In this document: piece after piece, positions 52,930 to 62,606 of the stretch
How positions within the stretch are numbered: position 1 is the first letter of the stretch
Layout: each line of letters opens with the position of its first letter
From: Hyphomonas polymorpha PS728
GTDB taxonomy: Bacteria > Pseudomonadota > Alphaproteobacteria > Caulobacterales > Hyphomonadaceae
DNA: 64,000 bases
NCBI RefSeq assembly: GCF_000685315.1
Contig: NZ_ARYM01000008.1
Span: 101,841 to 165,840 of the forward strand
Direction of reading: 5' to 3'
Translations under genes and position numbers: made by a program
The notes under the pieces: generated by a model
What the model was told of the DNA's origin: nothing
Database searches by the model: none
The model's input: the letters and a program-made list of their open reading frames with translations, nothing else

Positions 52930-54315
52930 ATGGCACTCGACATCCTGGTAGTTGATGATGAGCCCGATATCCGTGAACTGATGGCCGGTGTGCTGGGCGA
53001 TGAAGGCTATGCCGTCCGCACCGCTGACACGGCCGAACGCGCGCTGGAGGAAGTGCGCTCGCGCACGCCCCGGCTCGTGATCCTTGATGTCTGGCTTCAG
53101 GGCAGCGGCATGGATGGTCTTTCCGTGCTGAAATATCTGAAGTCGATCGACCCGATCCTCCCGGTCATCGTCATCAGCGGCCACGGCAATATCGAAACGG
53201 CAATCGCCGCCATCCGCCGCGGCGCATTCGACTTCATCGAAAAACCCATCAAGGCTGATCGTCTGATGCTGGTGGTGGAGCGCGCCATTGAGGCCGCCGC
53301 CCTGCGCTATGAGAACGCCGCGCTGCGCAACCGCACGGGCGATGAGGAGCGCTGGATCGGCAACAGCCAGGCCGCCGCTGCCCTGCGCGCCTCGCTGGAC
53401 AAGGTCGCGCCGACCAATTCCCGGGTTCTGATTTCCGGTCCGGCCGGGGTCGGCAAGGAACTCGCCGCCCGTCTCATCCACAAGAACTCCGCCCGGGCCG
53501 ATGGGCCGTTCGTGGTAGTGAACGCCGCCACGATTGCGCCCGACCAGATGGAGATCGCCCTCTTCGGCGAAGAGGACCAGCAGGGGCGCACCGTCCGTGT
53601 CGGCCTGTTCGAGCGCGCGCATACGGGCACGCTGCTGCTGGATGAGGTGGCTGACATGCCCATCGGCACACAGAACAAGATCCTTCGTGTGCTGACCGAG
53701 CAGCGTTTCCAGCGTGTGGGCGGCCGGTCTGATGTGACGGTCGATGTCCGCGTGATGGCGGCGACGACGAAAGACCTCAAGGCCGAAATCGACGCCGGCA
53801 ATTTCCGCGAAGACCTGTTCTACCGCCTCAGCGTCGTGCCGCTGCGCGTGCCCTCCCTGTCGGAGCGGCGGGACGATATCGTGGAACTCGCCAACTATTT
53901 CTGCGAGCGCATCGCCGAAACGTCCGGCCTCACCTATCGCAGCTTTACCCAGGAAGCGCTCGCCGTGCTTCAGTCGATGGAATGGCCGGGCAATATCCGC
54001 CAGCTGCGCAACCTGGTGGAGCGTATCCTCATCCTGTCGCCCGCCGATTCCGCCCGGCCGATCAGCGTGGACGAATTGCCGCGCGATCAGGGCCGGGGGC
54101 CGTCTCCGGCGGCCAAGGCAGGCTCTGCAGAGTTGGTTGGCCTTTCCCTGCGCGACGCGCGCGAGCAGTTCGAGCGGGAATATCTTACCCTGCAGATCAC
54201 CCGTTTTAACGGAAATATCTCGCGAACTGCCGAGTTCATCGGTATGGAGCGGTCAGCACTGCACCGAAAATTAAAGGCTTTGGGGATATCGACGGGCGTT
54301 CGTCAGGATTCCTGA
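52930..54315 (+). CDS. ntrX: Response regulator NtrX
   Basis: The 461-residue protein has a receiver domain with Asp53 (LVILDVWLQGSGMDG), a degenerate-looking AAA+ domain (Walker A GPAGVGKE; TLLLDEVADMP) and a Fis-type DNA-binding end (ISRTAEFIGMERSALHRKLKAL). It lacks GAFTGA, which is normal for alphaproteobacterial NtrX. It lies 13 nt after ntrY and 24 nt before trkA. Confidence 0.95.
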   Translation: MALDILVVDDEPDIRELMAGVLGDEGYAVRTADTAERALEEVRSRTPRLVILDVWLQGSGMDGLSVLKYLKSIDPILPVIVISGHGNIETAIAAIRRGAFDFIEKPIKADRLMLVVERAIEAAALRYENAALRNRTGDEERWIGNSQAAAALRASLDKVAPTNSRVLISGPAGVGKELAARLIHKNSARADGPFVVVNAATIAPDQMEIALFGEEDQQGRTVRVGLFERAHTGTLLLDEVADMPIGTQNKILRVLTEQRFQRVGGRSDVTVDVRVMAATTKDLKAEIDAGNFREDLFYRLSVVPLRVPSLSERRDDIVELANYFCERIAETSGLTYRSFTQEALAVLQSMEWPGNIRQLRNLVERILILSPADSARPISVDELPRDQGRGPSPAAKAGSAELVGLSLRDAREQFEREYLTLQITRFNGNISRTAEFIGMERSALHRKLKALGISTGVRQDS

Positions 54316-54339
54316 GCCAGACGCTGAAGGCTTGAAGAT

Positions 54340-55713
54340 ATGCACGTTCTGATCTGCGGCGCCGGGCGGGTAGGGCAGGGCATTGCCCGCCGCCTTGCTC
54401 GGGAAAAGCACGAGATCACCATTATCGACGAAAGCGCCGATCTTGTGGATCAGGTGTCCATTGACCTGGATGTGCGGGGGATTGTCGGTCATGCGGCGCA
54501 TCCTGATGTGCTCAAGCGCGCCCGCGCGGCAGACTGCGAGATGATCATCGCCGTCACGCATTTCGACGAAATCAACATGGTGATCTGCCAGATCGCCCAC
54601 ACGCTGTTCTCGGTGCCCTTCAAGATCGCCCGCGTGCGCGACCGGTCCTATCTGGAGCCGGCCTGGAAGAACATCTTCTCCCGCGAGGGCCTGCCCATCG
54701 ACATGGTGATCTCGCCGGAGGCTGAAGTGGGCGACGCCATCCTCCAGCGGTTCCGCACGCCCGGCACGATCATGAGCGCGAATTTCGCCGGCGGGCAGAT
54801 CAAGCTGCTCGGCTTCGAACTGCGTGCCGACAATCCGCTGATCGATGTGGCGGTTGACCAGTTCAAAGGTCTGTTCCCGGATCTTTCCGCGCGCATCATC
54901 GGCATCGGCCGGGGGGACGCGGTTCACGCCCCGCGCGGCAAGGATGTGCTCAAGCCCGGCGACCGCGCCTATATCGCGGTTTTCGATGCCCATGCCAGCC
55001 GCCTCACCTCCATCTTCAACACCGAACAGAGCCGTCTCGATCACGTCGTCATTGTGGGCGGCGGCAATGTCGGCCTGCATGTGGCCAAGATGCTGGAGAA
55101 GGAAAGCCATATCCGCGTCCGCCTGATCGAGCGGGACGGCGAGCGCGCCAACAAGGCCGTGGCCGCCGTCAAGCGCTCCATCGTCATCCAGGGCGATGGT
55201 CTGAACCCGGACATTCTCGCCGAAGGCGGCGTGGACCGGGCGGATTTCGTCATCGCCATTACCGATGATGACAAGGCGAACCTCCTGATCTCCAACCTCG
55301 CCAAGCGCGCCGGTGCCAAACGGGCGCTTGCCCTCATCAATTCGCCCGAACTTGCCGGCCTTGCCTCCGACATGCGGGTGGACACCGTGCTCGACCCGCG
55401 CGCCCTGACTGTTTCACAGATCCTGATGCGCATGCGCCGGGGCCGTATCCTCAACCTGCAATCGCTGGAAGACGGCATGGCGGAAGTGGCCGAGGGCATC
55501 ACGCTGGAAACCTCTTCGCTGATCGGCAAGCCGCTCGGCTATGATGATCTTCCCGAAGGCATGACGGCGGCCGCCGTGGTGCGCGGCAACCAGATCATCA
55601 TGGCCGATGAAGACGTGACCGTGCGCCCGGAAGATCATCTCATCGTCTTCTATGAGGCCGAGATGGTGCGCACGGTCGAAAAGTTCTTCCGGGTTAACCC
55701 GGATTATTTCTGA
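54340..55713 (+). CDS. trkA: TrkA regulatory subunit of the Trk potassium uptake system
   Basis: The 457-residue cytoplasmic protein contains two RCK modules. Each begins with a dinucleotide-binding fold: MHVLICGAGRVGQGIARRL at the start and VVIVGGGNVGLHVAKML at about 230. A TrkA-C domain follows each, with VRPEDHLIVFYE in the second. It gates the TrkH channel in response to nucleotides. It is followed 3 nt later by the trkH gene and forms part of the ntr-trk block. Confidence 0.95.
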   Translation: MHVLICGAGRVGQGIARRLAREKHEITIIDESADLVDQVSIDLDVRGIVGHAAHPDVLKRARAADCEMIIAVTHFDEINMVICQIAHTLFSVPFKIARVRDRSYLEPAWKNIFSREGLPIDMVISPEAEVGDAILQRFRTPGTIMSANFAGGQIKLLGFELRADNPLIDVAVDQFKGLFPDLSARIIGIGRGDAVHAPRGKDVLKPGDRAYIAVFDAHASRLTSIFNTEQSRLDHVVIVGGGNVGLHVAKMLEKESHIRVRLIERDGERANKAVAAVKRSIVIQGDGLNPDILAEGGVDRADFVIAITDDDKANLLISNLAKRAGAKRALALINSPELAGLASDMRVDTVLDPRALTVSQILMRMRRGRILNLQSLEDGMAEVAEGITLETSSLIGKPLGYDDLPEGMTAAAVVRGNQIIMADEDVTVRPEDHLIVFYEAEMVRTVEKFFRVNPDYF

Positions 55714-55716
55714 TCC

Positions 55717-57123
55717 ATGAATTATTCGTCGGTCGTCCGTGTTCTTGGCCTGCTGATGCTTATCCTGGCAGGCTGCGCGGCTTCGGCGGCCCTGCTGGCC
55801 TGGGCGATGGGCGAAACCCAGCAGATCATTTCCTTCGGTGCCACCGCGCTCGGCATTTCGGTTTTCGCGTCCAGCGTTCTGCTGCTGGCGCCAAAACCAT
55901 CCCGCCGCGCGCGCCCGTCTGATGCCCTGGCCGTTGTGCTGCTCTGGTGGTTTCTCTCGCCGGTGGCAGCAGCCATGCCCTTCGTGTTCGGCGTGGCCAA
56001 CAATTCCGTTGCGGTCGCGTTGTTCGAGGCAGCTTCCTGTCTCACCACCACGGGGCATTCCATTCTGGGCTTTTCCGAAGCCTCCTGGCCCATCAGCCTG
56101 CTTTACTGGCGCGGCATCCTGCACCTGCTGGGCACCTATGCGGCCGTCGTGATGGCAGCCGGCGTGTTCGCGGCGATCAATCTCGGCGGCCCCGGCGTTC
56201 ACCGCACGGTGCTGTTCACCGTTCCGGACGCCAGCTATTTCGATGCCATGCCCCGCATCTGCGCCGGCGTCGGCCTGATGCTGGGCATTTCGGTCAGCTT
56301 CATCCTGCTGCTGCTGTTGATGGCGGGCGTGCCGCCTGTGCGGGCGCTGGCTGATGCGGTCAGTGTCATCTCTACCGGCCTTGTTCTGCCGGATGCGGAA
56401 ACCTTCCTGCCGCCCAATCCGGTGGCGAGCTTCATATTGGCCGTTGGCCTGGCCATCGGCGCGCTGGGCCTGGCCGTGTGGCTGCCCTTGCGTATCGGCG
56501 CTGTGCGTTCCGCGATCACGGACCCCGAAACGGTGGTCTTTTTGCTGTTGATGCTGATCTTTGCGGCCGCAACCCTTCCGCTCGGCGTGTCGATGATGAA
56601 TGGCCTCGGCTGGTCCCTGTCCAGCCTGTCGACGTCCGGCATCCCGCTCTCGGCCGGGGCGCGCGACGCGGAGATCCCGCTGACGCTTGCCGTGCTGCCC
56701 GCGCTGATCGGAGGCTCGGCCCTCTCGGCGGCGGGCGGGATCAAGATTGCGCGCTTCATCGTGCTGGGGCAGCGTGCCGGGCAGGAGTTCCGCCAACTCG
56801 GCTATCGCCGCTCAATCCTCAGCTTCCGCTTCCGCGACCGCGAGCTGGACGAGCGCAGCGTCATCGGCGTGTGGGTGTATTTCATCGTCTATGCGGGGGC
56901 GGTCTTCTCGGTGATCGCGGTGCTGGCCTTCCTCAACGTGCCTTTCGAGGAGTCGATTCGGCTCTCCATCGGCGCGCTGACCAGCTCTGGCGGGCTGATT
57001 GGGCAGGCTACAGACAATCTGGGTCCGGTGGGTCAGATCCTGCTCAGTATTGCCATGGTTTTAGGCAGGGTTGAAATTCTGACCGTGTTACCGGCTCTTT
57101 CCCTAAGCTTCTGGCGGGGGTAA
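55717..57123 (+). CDS. trkH: TrkH potassium channel subunit
   Basis: The 468-residue polytopic protein shows the repeated pore-loop pattern of the family: SCLTTTGHSILG, SVISTGLVL, SSLSTSGIPLS and GALTSSGGLIG, which fits TrkH with degenerate filter loops. It partners trkA 3 nt upstream. Compared with the stand-alone channel at 15.7 kb, its filter motifs are less regular. Confidence 0.9.
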   Translation: MNYSSVVRVLGLLMLILAGCAASAALLAWAMGETQQIISFGATALGISVFASSVLLLAPKPSRRARPSDALAVVLLWWFLSPVAAAMPFVFGVANNSVAVALFEAASCLTTTGHSILGFSEASWPISLLYWRGILHLLGTYAAVVMAAGVFAAINLGGPGVHRTVLFTVPDASYFDAMPRICAGVGLMLGISVSFILLLLLMAGVPPVRALADAVSVISTGLVLPDAETFLPPNPVASFILAVGLAIGALGLAVWLPLRIGAVRSAITDPETVVFLLLMLIFAAATLPLGVSMMNGLGWSLSSLSTSGIPLSAGARDAEIPLTLAVLPALIGGSALSAAGGIKIARFIVLGQRAGQEFRQLGYRRSILSFRFRDRELDERSVIGVWVYFIVYAGAVFSVIAVLAFLNVPFEESIRLSIGALTSSGGLIGQATDNLGPVGQILLSIAMVLGRVEILTVLPALSLSFWRG

Positions 57124-57204
57124 AGGGGGAACACCCTTGCGCAGGGTAAACAATGACATTAGCTGCGCAGGATAAGACAACAAAAAACAAGAAAGAAAAA
57201 ACTG

Positions 57205-57453
57205 ATGTCCGCCGATAAGAAGCAAAACCTCCAGGACACTTTCCTCAACGCCGTCCGCAAATCGCGCACCCCGCTCACCGTCTTCCTCGTCAACGGTGTA
57301 AAGCTTCAGGGTGTTGTCACATGGTTTGACAATTTCTGCATCCTCCTCCGGGGTGACGGACGCCCGCCGCAGCTGGTCTACAAGCATGCCATCTCGACCA
57401 TCGCGCCCAGCGCGCCGGTCCAGCTCTTCGATGAGGAAATGGACGGAGACTGA
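57205..57453 (+). CDS. hfq: RNA chaperone Hfq
   Basis: The 82-residue protein is the hexameric Sm-like chaperone that joins small RNAs to mRNAs. The Sm1 motif [22 protein letters not shown] and Sm2 motif [11 protein letters not shown] are intact. It has no long C-terminal tail, as in other alphaproteobacteria. hflX starts 6 nt after the stop. Confidence 0.97.
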   Translation: MSADKKQNLQDTFLNAVRKSRTPLTVFLVNGVKLQGVVTWFDNFCILLRGDGRPPQLVYKHAISTIAPSAPVQLFDEEMDGD

Positions 57454-57459
57454 TCCCGT

Positions 57460-58794
57460 TTGACTGAAAAACTGATTGACCGCCTTCCGGCGCCGGAAAT
57501 TGCCGGCGTCGTGATCCCGTGGTTCACACCGAGGGACCGGCCGGGTCCGGACCGTTTGTCCGAAACCGCCGGTCTCGTCGAAGCCCTTGGTTGTGAGCTG
57601 GGCTTCATCCGGCCTGATCATGTCCGTGAAGTGAATTCTTCCTTCCTGCTATCGGGTGGCCTGCTTGACCGCATGGCGAATGACATTGCCGAGACGAACG
57701 CCACGCTCGCCGTCATCGACGCCTCGCTGACCCCCGTTCAGCAGCGCAACCTTGAAAAGCGCCTCGGCGTGAAGGTGATCGACCGGACTGGCCTGATCCT
57801 CGAAATCTTCGGTCTGCGCGCGCGCACCAAAGAGGGCCGCCTGCAGGTGGAACTTGCGCGCCTGCTTTACGAGCGCTCACGTCTCGTGCGCACCTGGACC
57901 CACCTTGAGCGCCAGCGCGGCGGCGGGGGCTTCCTCTCCGGTCCCGGCGAAAGCCAGCTTGAGGCAGACCGCCGGATGCTGGACGACAAGATCGTCCGTC
58001 TGCGGCGTGATCTGGATGACGTAAAGCGCACCCGCGAAGTGCAGAGGGCAGGGCGCCGGCGCTCCGGCAAACCTGTCATTGCGCTCGTCGGGTATACGAA
58101 CTCTGGCAAGTCTACCCTGTTCAACCGGCTGACCGGGGCCGATGTGTTCGCCAAGGACATGCCCTTCGCCACGCTCGACCCGACCATCCGCCGGCTGGAT
58201 TTGCCCACCTTGGGCGAAGCCGCGCTGATCGATACCGTCGGCTTCATCACCGATCTGCCCACCCACCTGATCGACAGTTTCCAGGCGACGCTTGAAGAGT
58301 CGCTGCAGGCGGACCTGCTGGTGCATGTGCGTGACCGCGCCAGCGCGTCGGATATGGAGCAAGCCGAAGATGTGGCGCTGGTGCTGGAGCGGCTGGAAAC
58401 CGAATCCGGCCTGCCGTTGCCGCCGATGATTGAAGCCTGGAACAAGATGGATGCGCTCTCGCCGGAGCGGGCCGAATCCCTGTGCGCGCTTGCGGCGATC
58501 ACGGATGATCCACCTGCAGCCGCTGTTTCCGCGCTCACGGGCGAGGGCGTCGACGGCCTGCTGGAATTGATCGAGAAATCACTTCTCCGGGGGCGGACGG
58601 AAATCCGCCTCACGCTCAGCCCTGCAGATGGCAAGGCGCGCGCCTGGCTGCATCAGCATGGCGAAGTCACCGCGGAAAACCAGCTCGACGATGGCGGTAC
58701 GGAAGTTTCTGTCCGTGTCTCGTCTGAACGCCTCGGCCAGTTCCGCGCAGAGTTTCCCGAACTGGCGGCGAGCGCGTCGCTGGAGCAATCGTAG
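57460..58794 (+). CDS. hflX: GTPase HflX
   Basis: HflX splits stalled ribosomes and hydrolyses GTP. The 444 residues include the N-terminal domain (LEVARLLYERSRLVRTW-like segment) with GGGGFLSGPGESQLEADRR, then the G domain with GYTNSGKSTLFN, DTVGF, and NKMD. It starts with TTG at 57460, 6 nt after hfq. An in-frame ATG further on would remove conserved sequence, so the TTG start is preferred. Confidence 0.95.
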   Translation: MTEKLIDRLPAPEIAGVVIPWFTPRDRPGPDRLSETAGLVEALGCELGFIRPDHVREVNSSFLLSGGLLDRMANDIAETNATLAVIDASLTPVQQRNLEKRLGVKVIDRTGLILEIFGLRARTKEGRLQVELARLLYERSRLVRTWTHLERQRGGGGFLSGPGESQLEADRRMLDDKIVRLRRDLDDVKRTREVQRAGRRRSGKPVIALVGYTNSGKSTLFNRLTGADVFAKDMPFATLDPTIRRLDLPTLGEAALIDTVGFITDLPTHLIDSFQATLEESLQADLLVHVRDRASASDMEQAEDVALVLERLETESGLPLPPMIEAWNKMDALSPERAESLCALAAITDDPPAAAVSALTGEGVDGLLELIEKSLLRGRTEIRLTLSPADGKARAWLHQHGEVTAENQLDDGGTEVSVRVSSERLGQFRAEFPELAASASLEQS

Positions 58795-58800
58795 GCCCGT

Positions 58801-59628
58801 TTACCCCCGCTCTGCCTTTTTCACGCTCTGCCAGTAAGCTTCCTGTTCCTCCAGGCTGAGCGACGCAAAGTCCACGCTCGCCTCTGCCGCTGCCGCCTCC
58901 ATGGCACGGAAGCGGCGTTCGAACTTTGCGTTTGCCCGGCGCAGGGCCTGTTCTGGGTCAACCGATAGCCGGCGGGCGAGATTGGCGGCCACGAACAAGA
59001 GGTCGCCGATCTCGTCTTCGATGGCGTCTGCGTCCCCGCTGGCCATCGCCTCTTTCACTTCGGCGGTCTCCTCCTCCAGCTTGTCGAAGATGTGGGCGGC
59101 CTCTGTCCAGTCAAAGCCTGTCCGCGCCGCCCGCTTCTGCAGCTTTTCGGCGCGCAGCAGGGCGGGTAGGGAAAGCGCCACACCGGCCAGCGCGCTGGTG
59201 TCCTCCGCCTTCTTGCCTTTCGCCGCGCGTTCGGCGGCCTTCACCTCTTCCCAGGCCACCGTCTGGCCTTCTGCGTCCCGGCCATCGGCGGCGACGAACA
59301 CATGCGGGTGGCGGCGAATCATCTTGTCATTGATGGCCCCCACCACATCGGCCAGCGCAAAGGCCCCGGCCTCCTCGGCCATGCGGCTGTGGAAGATCAC
59401 CTGGAACAGCAGGTCGCCCAGCTCCTCCCGCAGGTCGCTCATGTCGCCGCGCTCGATCGCGTCGGCCACCTCATAGGCTTCCTCGATCGTATAGGGCGCG
59501 ATGGTCGCGAAGGTCTGTTCCAGATCCCAGGGGCAGCCGGTTTGCGGCGTGCGCAGCCGGGCCATGATGTCCACCAGCTTCAGAAGCGCCTGCGCGGCTT
59601 CTGCGGGTCTGGACTCGTTTGAAGACAT
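58801..59628 (-). CDS. mazG: Nucleoside triphosphate pyrophosphohydrolase MazG
   Basis: MazG hydrolyses dNTPs/NTPs to NMP and pyrophosphate. The 275 residues carry two MazG repeats. The first has CPWDLEQTFATI and the metal-binding EEAYEVADAIERGD with ELGDLLFQVIFHSRMAEE. The second has EETAEVKEAMASGDADAIEDEIGDLLF. It is convergent with hflX. Confidence 0.95.
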   Translation of the reverse strand: MSSNESRPAEAAQALLKLVDIMARLRTPQTGCPWDLEQTFATIAPYTIEEAYEVADAIERGDMSDLREELGDLLFQVIFHSRMAEEAGAFALADVVGAINDKMIRRHPHVFVAADGRDAEGQTVAWEEVKAAERAAKGKKAEDTSALAGVALSLPALLRAEKLQKRAARTGFDWTEAAHIFDKLEEETAEVKEAMASGDADAIEDEIGDLLFVAANLARRLSVDPEQALRRANAKFERRFRAMEAAAAEASVDFASLSLEEQEAYWQSVKKAERG

Positions 59629-59786
59629 GGCTGCTGCTCCGCCTGGCTGATCCTGCTACCCCGTGTTTAGGCCGCCGCTGCGCCGCAGCAAGAGCAATAG
59701 GGCATCTTGCGTCTTGCGCCGGAGCATTGGCTGGCCCACACCGGATGAGAAACGTCAGATGCGTCGGTCATCGGAAAGCAGTTGAG

Positions 59787-60659
59787 ATGAAAGACAGCCT
59801 CGCGCTGATTGGCCTGGACTGGTCAGGCTCCCGGCTCTCGGCCTGGGCCTATGATGAGGAGGGAGAGATCCTGTCCTCTGCCGTGATGCACGAGCCGGAG
59901 CGAATCGCTGCGTCCGAATATCTCTCGCGCATCCGCTTCCATGTCAGCGAATGGCTGGGGGCGTGGCCGGACGTGCCGGTCATCGTGTCCGGCGATGTGG
60001 GTATTCTGTCCCAATCTGTCACCAACGTGTCCATTCCTGGTCCCCTGATGGCCCTGCCGGGTCACCTGATGGCGCGCGATGGCATCTGGATTGTGCCTTG
60101 GCTGCGCCAGCTTTCTCCGCCGGATATCTCGTGCGGCTCCGAGACCATTCTTGCGGGGCTCGGCGAAGATCACGCCGCTGTCTGCATCGCCGGCCGCCAC
60201 ACGCGCCACTATGATCTGGAACATGGCCGCATCCTTGGCCTCTCCACCGAAATCACCTCCGAGCTGCGAGACCTGCTGCTCACGGCCGGCGCTCTGGCGC
60301 TGAAGGACAGCCCCGCCCAGATCTTCGATCCGCGCGTCTTCCGCGAATGGGTAGAGCGCGCGCTCGATACCGAGGACGCGCCCCCGGTCTTTGCGGTCGA
60401 GGCGGCGATCTTCACCGGTCAGCTTGACCCTGCCTGCAAGGCGGCGGCGATTGTCGGCCTGCTGATCGGCGCCGATGTGGCGGCCCATTACGATCCCGGC
60501 GATGAAGTGCTGCTGGTGGCTGATGGTCCGCTGCGGGAGGCCTATGGCCTCGCCCTGGATGCCCTCGGCGCTGACGTTGATGAAATTTCCGCCAGTGAGG
60601 CGCTGCGGGAGGGCTTGTTTGAACTTGCCGATCTTGCAGGCCTTCTCGGCGAGGATTAA
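59787..60659 (+). CDS. dgoK: 2-dehydro-3-deoxygalactonokinase (DgoK-like)
   Basis: The enzyme phosphorylates 2-keto-3-deoxygalactonate in the De Ley-Doudoroff route of galactose breakdown. The 290 residues have the ASKHA-like opening ALIGLDWSGSRLSAWAYDEEG, SGDVGILSQ, then the later LLIGADVAAHYDPGDEVLLVADGPLREAY. ATG 59787 has a GGAAAG upstream, and the longer frame is not homologous. The aldolase DgoA and galactonate dehydratase are not nearby. Confidence 0.85.
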   Translation: MKDSLALIGLDWSGSRLSAWAYDEEGEILSSAVMHEPERIAASEYLSRIRFHVSEWLGAWPDVPVIVSGDVGILSQSVTNVSIPGPLMALPGHLMARDGIWIVPWLRQLSPPDISCGSETILAGLGEDHAAVCIAGRHTRHYDLEHGRILGLSTEITSELRDLLLTAGALALKDSPAQIFDPRVFREWVERALDTEDAPPVFAVEAAIFTGQLDPACKAAAIVGLLIGADVAAHYDPGDEVLLVADGPLREAYGLALDALGADVDEISASEALREGLFELADLAGLLGED

Positions 60660-60695
60660 TTCGCCCTTTCCATCCATTGCGACGGTCTCTCCGCC

Positions 60696-61574
60696 ATGAT
60701 CCTTTCCCCTGAATGCGTTGCGCCAACCGGCTGTATGCAGGGCGAGGCGCCGCTGTGGAGCCCCTCCGAGGGCTTCCTCTGGTGGGTCGATATCCGCCGG
60801 GCAAAATTGCACCGCTACAATCCCAAGACCGGCAATACCCGCCGCTATGACCTGCCGGTGAAGGCCAGCAGCCTGGCGCTGTATGGCGGCCATCTGCTGA
60901 TGGCGGCTGACCGGGAGATCGGGTTCTTTGATCCGGCCAACGAAGCCTATGAGCGGCTTTGCACCCTGCCGGATGAACCGCCCACCAACCGCACCAGTGA
61001 TGGCGGCGTGGCGCCGGATGGCTCCTTCTGGTTCGGCACGATGGACGAGGCCGAGCGCGACCCGAGCGGGGTCTATTACCGCTATGGCCCCGACAAGACG
61101 GTGGCGCCGCTGCGCCTGCCATCGGTGCTGGTCACCAAGACCCTGCAGTTCTCGCCGGACGGGCGCACCTTCTACACCTGCGACAGTGCCGAGGCGGAAA
61201 TCCTGGCCTTCGACGTGAACCCCGAGACGGGCGCGCTTTCAGGGCGGCGGACCTTTGCGTTTACGCATGAGCTGGGCGGCCTGCCCTATGGCGCGACGGT
61301 TGACAGCGAAGGGGGCCTCTGGGTGTGCCTGCATGGCGCGTCCCGCGTGGCACGGTTTGCGCCGGATGGAATGCTCGACAAGGTCATCATCCTCGCCGCG
61401 CCGCTGCCTACCGGCTGCGTCATCGGAGGGCAGGACATGCGCACCCTTTTCATCACGACGGCCAGAACCGGGCTCAGCTTCCCGCAGCTGGACGCACGCC
61501 CACTCTCTGGCAGTCTGTTTGCTGTGGAAGTCGATGTGCCCGGCCTGCCACCCAGGGCTTTCGGCAAGGTTTAG
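60696..61574 (+). CDS. SMP-30/gluconolactonase-family protein with altered metal site
   Basis: The 292-residue six-bladed beta-propeller resembles SMP-30/gluconolactonase. Glu17 in GEAPLW is conserved, but the other usual calcium ligands are changed: the Asn of SNGL is replaced (VTKTLQFSPDG, Lys148) and the Asp of PDG is Tyr198 (LPYGATVD). The substrate-site Asn of RxND is Ser101 (NRTSDGG). Lactonase activity is therefore doubtful. It follows dgoK by 36 nt and may serve in the same sugar-acid pathway or have lost activity. Confidence 0.82.
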   Translation: MILSPECVAPTGCMQGEAPLWSPSEGFLWWVDIRRAKLHRYNPKTGNTRRYDLPVKASSLALYGGHLLMAADREIGFFDPANEAYERLCTLPDEPPTNRTSDGGVAPDGSFWFGTMDEAERDPSGVYYRYGPDKTVAPLRLPSVLVTKTLQFSPDGRTFYTCDSAEAEILAFDVNPETGALSGRRTFAFTHELGGLPYGATVDSEGGLWVCLHGASRVARFAPDGMLDKVIILAAPLPTGCVIGGQDMRTLFITTARTGLSFPQLDARPLSGSLFAVEVDVPGLPPRAFGKV

Positions 61575-61716
61575 GGCAGGGCGGGGCTTGTTTCGGAGGG
61601 CAACTCACCGCACATCTGCAGCGGGTTGGCGCTCCTGAAGAGGAGTTCCATGCATATTTGCCGTGGACGCGGGCGCCCAAAAGGGCTAATCGCCCGCCTT
61701 TCAAGTGAGTGGTGAC

Positions 61717-61935
61717 ATGGCCGTTAAGGACCAGAAGGAAAAGAAAAAGCGGGTTGGACCGGTTACATTCCTGCGCCAGGTGCGTGCGGAAGGTAACAAG
61801 GTGACGTGGACCTCGCGCCAGGAGACGATCCAGGCGACGATTTTCGTGCTCATCATGTCGATCCTGATCGCGATATTCCTTTTCCTGACCGATACAGTCA
61901 TAACCCTGTTCGTGAATTTCGTACGCGGCGCCTGA
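61717..61935 (+). CDS. secE: Protein translocase subunit SecE
   Basis: SecE is the small stabilising subunit of the SecYEG translocon. The 72 residues have a lysine-rich start (VKDQKEKKKR), the conserved amphipathic segment FLRQVRAEGNKVTWTSRQET and one membrane helix (about 42-64). ATG 61717 is used, but an in-frame GTG at 61705 would add four residues. It overlaps nusG by one base (TGATG). Confidence 0.95.
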   Translation: MAVKDQKEKKKRVGPVTFLRQVRAEGNKVTWTSRQETIQATIFVLIMSILIAIFLFLTDTVITLFVNFVRGA

Positions 61936-62522
61936 TGGCTGCCGTGACGCTAACAGACTTTCCGGAGCGCGTTCGCCCCATGCCTGATGCCAAGTGGTAC
62001 ATTGTCCACGCCTATTCCAACTTCGAAAAGAAGGTGGCCGCCACGATTCGCGAACAGGCGGAGCGCAAGGGCCTGCTGCACCTGATCGAAGAGATCGAAG
62101 TGCCGACTGAAGAAGTCGTCGAGGTTGCCCGCGGCAAGAAGAAGACGGTCGAGAAGCGGTTCTTCCCCGGCTATGTGCTGATGAAGGCCCAGCTGACCGA
62201 CGATATCTATCACCTCGTCAAGGACACGCCGAAGGTTTCCGGCTTCCTCGGTGCTGAAGGCGGGAAAAAGCCGCTGCCGGTCCGTCAGAAGGAAGTTGAC
62301 CGCATTCTCGGCAAGTCGACCGATACCTCGGCCGAGCGTCCGCGTCCGAAGGTCAGCTTCGAGATCGGTGAGCAGGTTCAGGTCAATGATGGTCCGTTCC
62401 AGGGCTTCGAAGGGGCTGTCGAGGAAATCGACGAGGCGCATGGCCGCCTGAAAGTTACCGTTTCGATCTTCGGCCGGGGTACCCCGGTTGATCTTGAGTT
62501 CGACCAGGTTGTGAAGATTTGA
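61935..62522 (+). CDS. nusG: Transcription antitermination factor NusG
   Basis: NusG binds RNA polymerase and couples it to Rho or ribosomes. The 195 residues include the NGN domain (AKWYIVHAYSNFEKKVAATI, KRFFPGYVLMKA, VSGFLGAEGGKKPLP) and the C-terminal KOW domain (VNDGPFQGFEGAVEEID, LKVTVSIFGR). secE-nusG is the standard order, and the ribosomal proteins that usually follow are not adjacent here, as a tRNA and a long non-coding stretch intervene. Confidence 0.97.
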   Translation: MAAVTLTDFPERVRPMPDAKWYIVHAYSNFEKKVAATIREQAERKGLLHLIEEIEVPTEEVVEVARGKKKTVEKRFFPGYVLMKAQLTDDIYHLVKDTPKVSGFLGAEGGKKPLPVRQKEVDRILGKSTDTSAERPRPKVSFEIGEQVQVNDGPFQGFEGAVEEIDEAHGRLKVTVSIFGRGTPVDLEFDQVVKI

Positions 62523-62606
62523 TCATTTTTCGGCAGGGGAGAGGCTTCGGGCCGCTTCTCTCTGCTTGAAACCCTTTTCCGGTAGCTGTATGTCGCCGGA
62601 ACAGAT

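Noticed and set aside
52930..54315. Missing GAFTGA in NtrX as an anomaly
   Set aside because: Alphaproteobacterial NtrX proteins generally lack this motif, so it is not unusual, in contrast to NtrC.
61575..61716. tRNA-Trp gene expected before secE in many bacteria
   Set aside because: No cloverleaf can be formed in this interval. The GAAGAGGAGTTCC stretch does not give T or anticodon stems.
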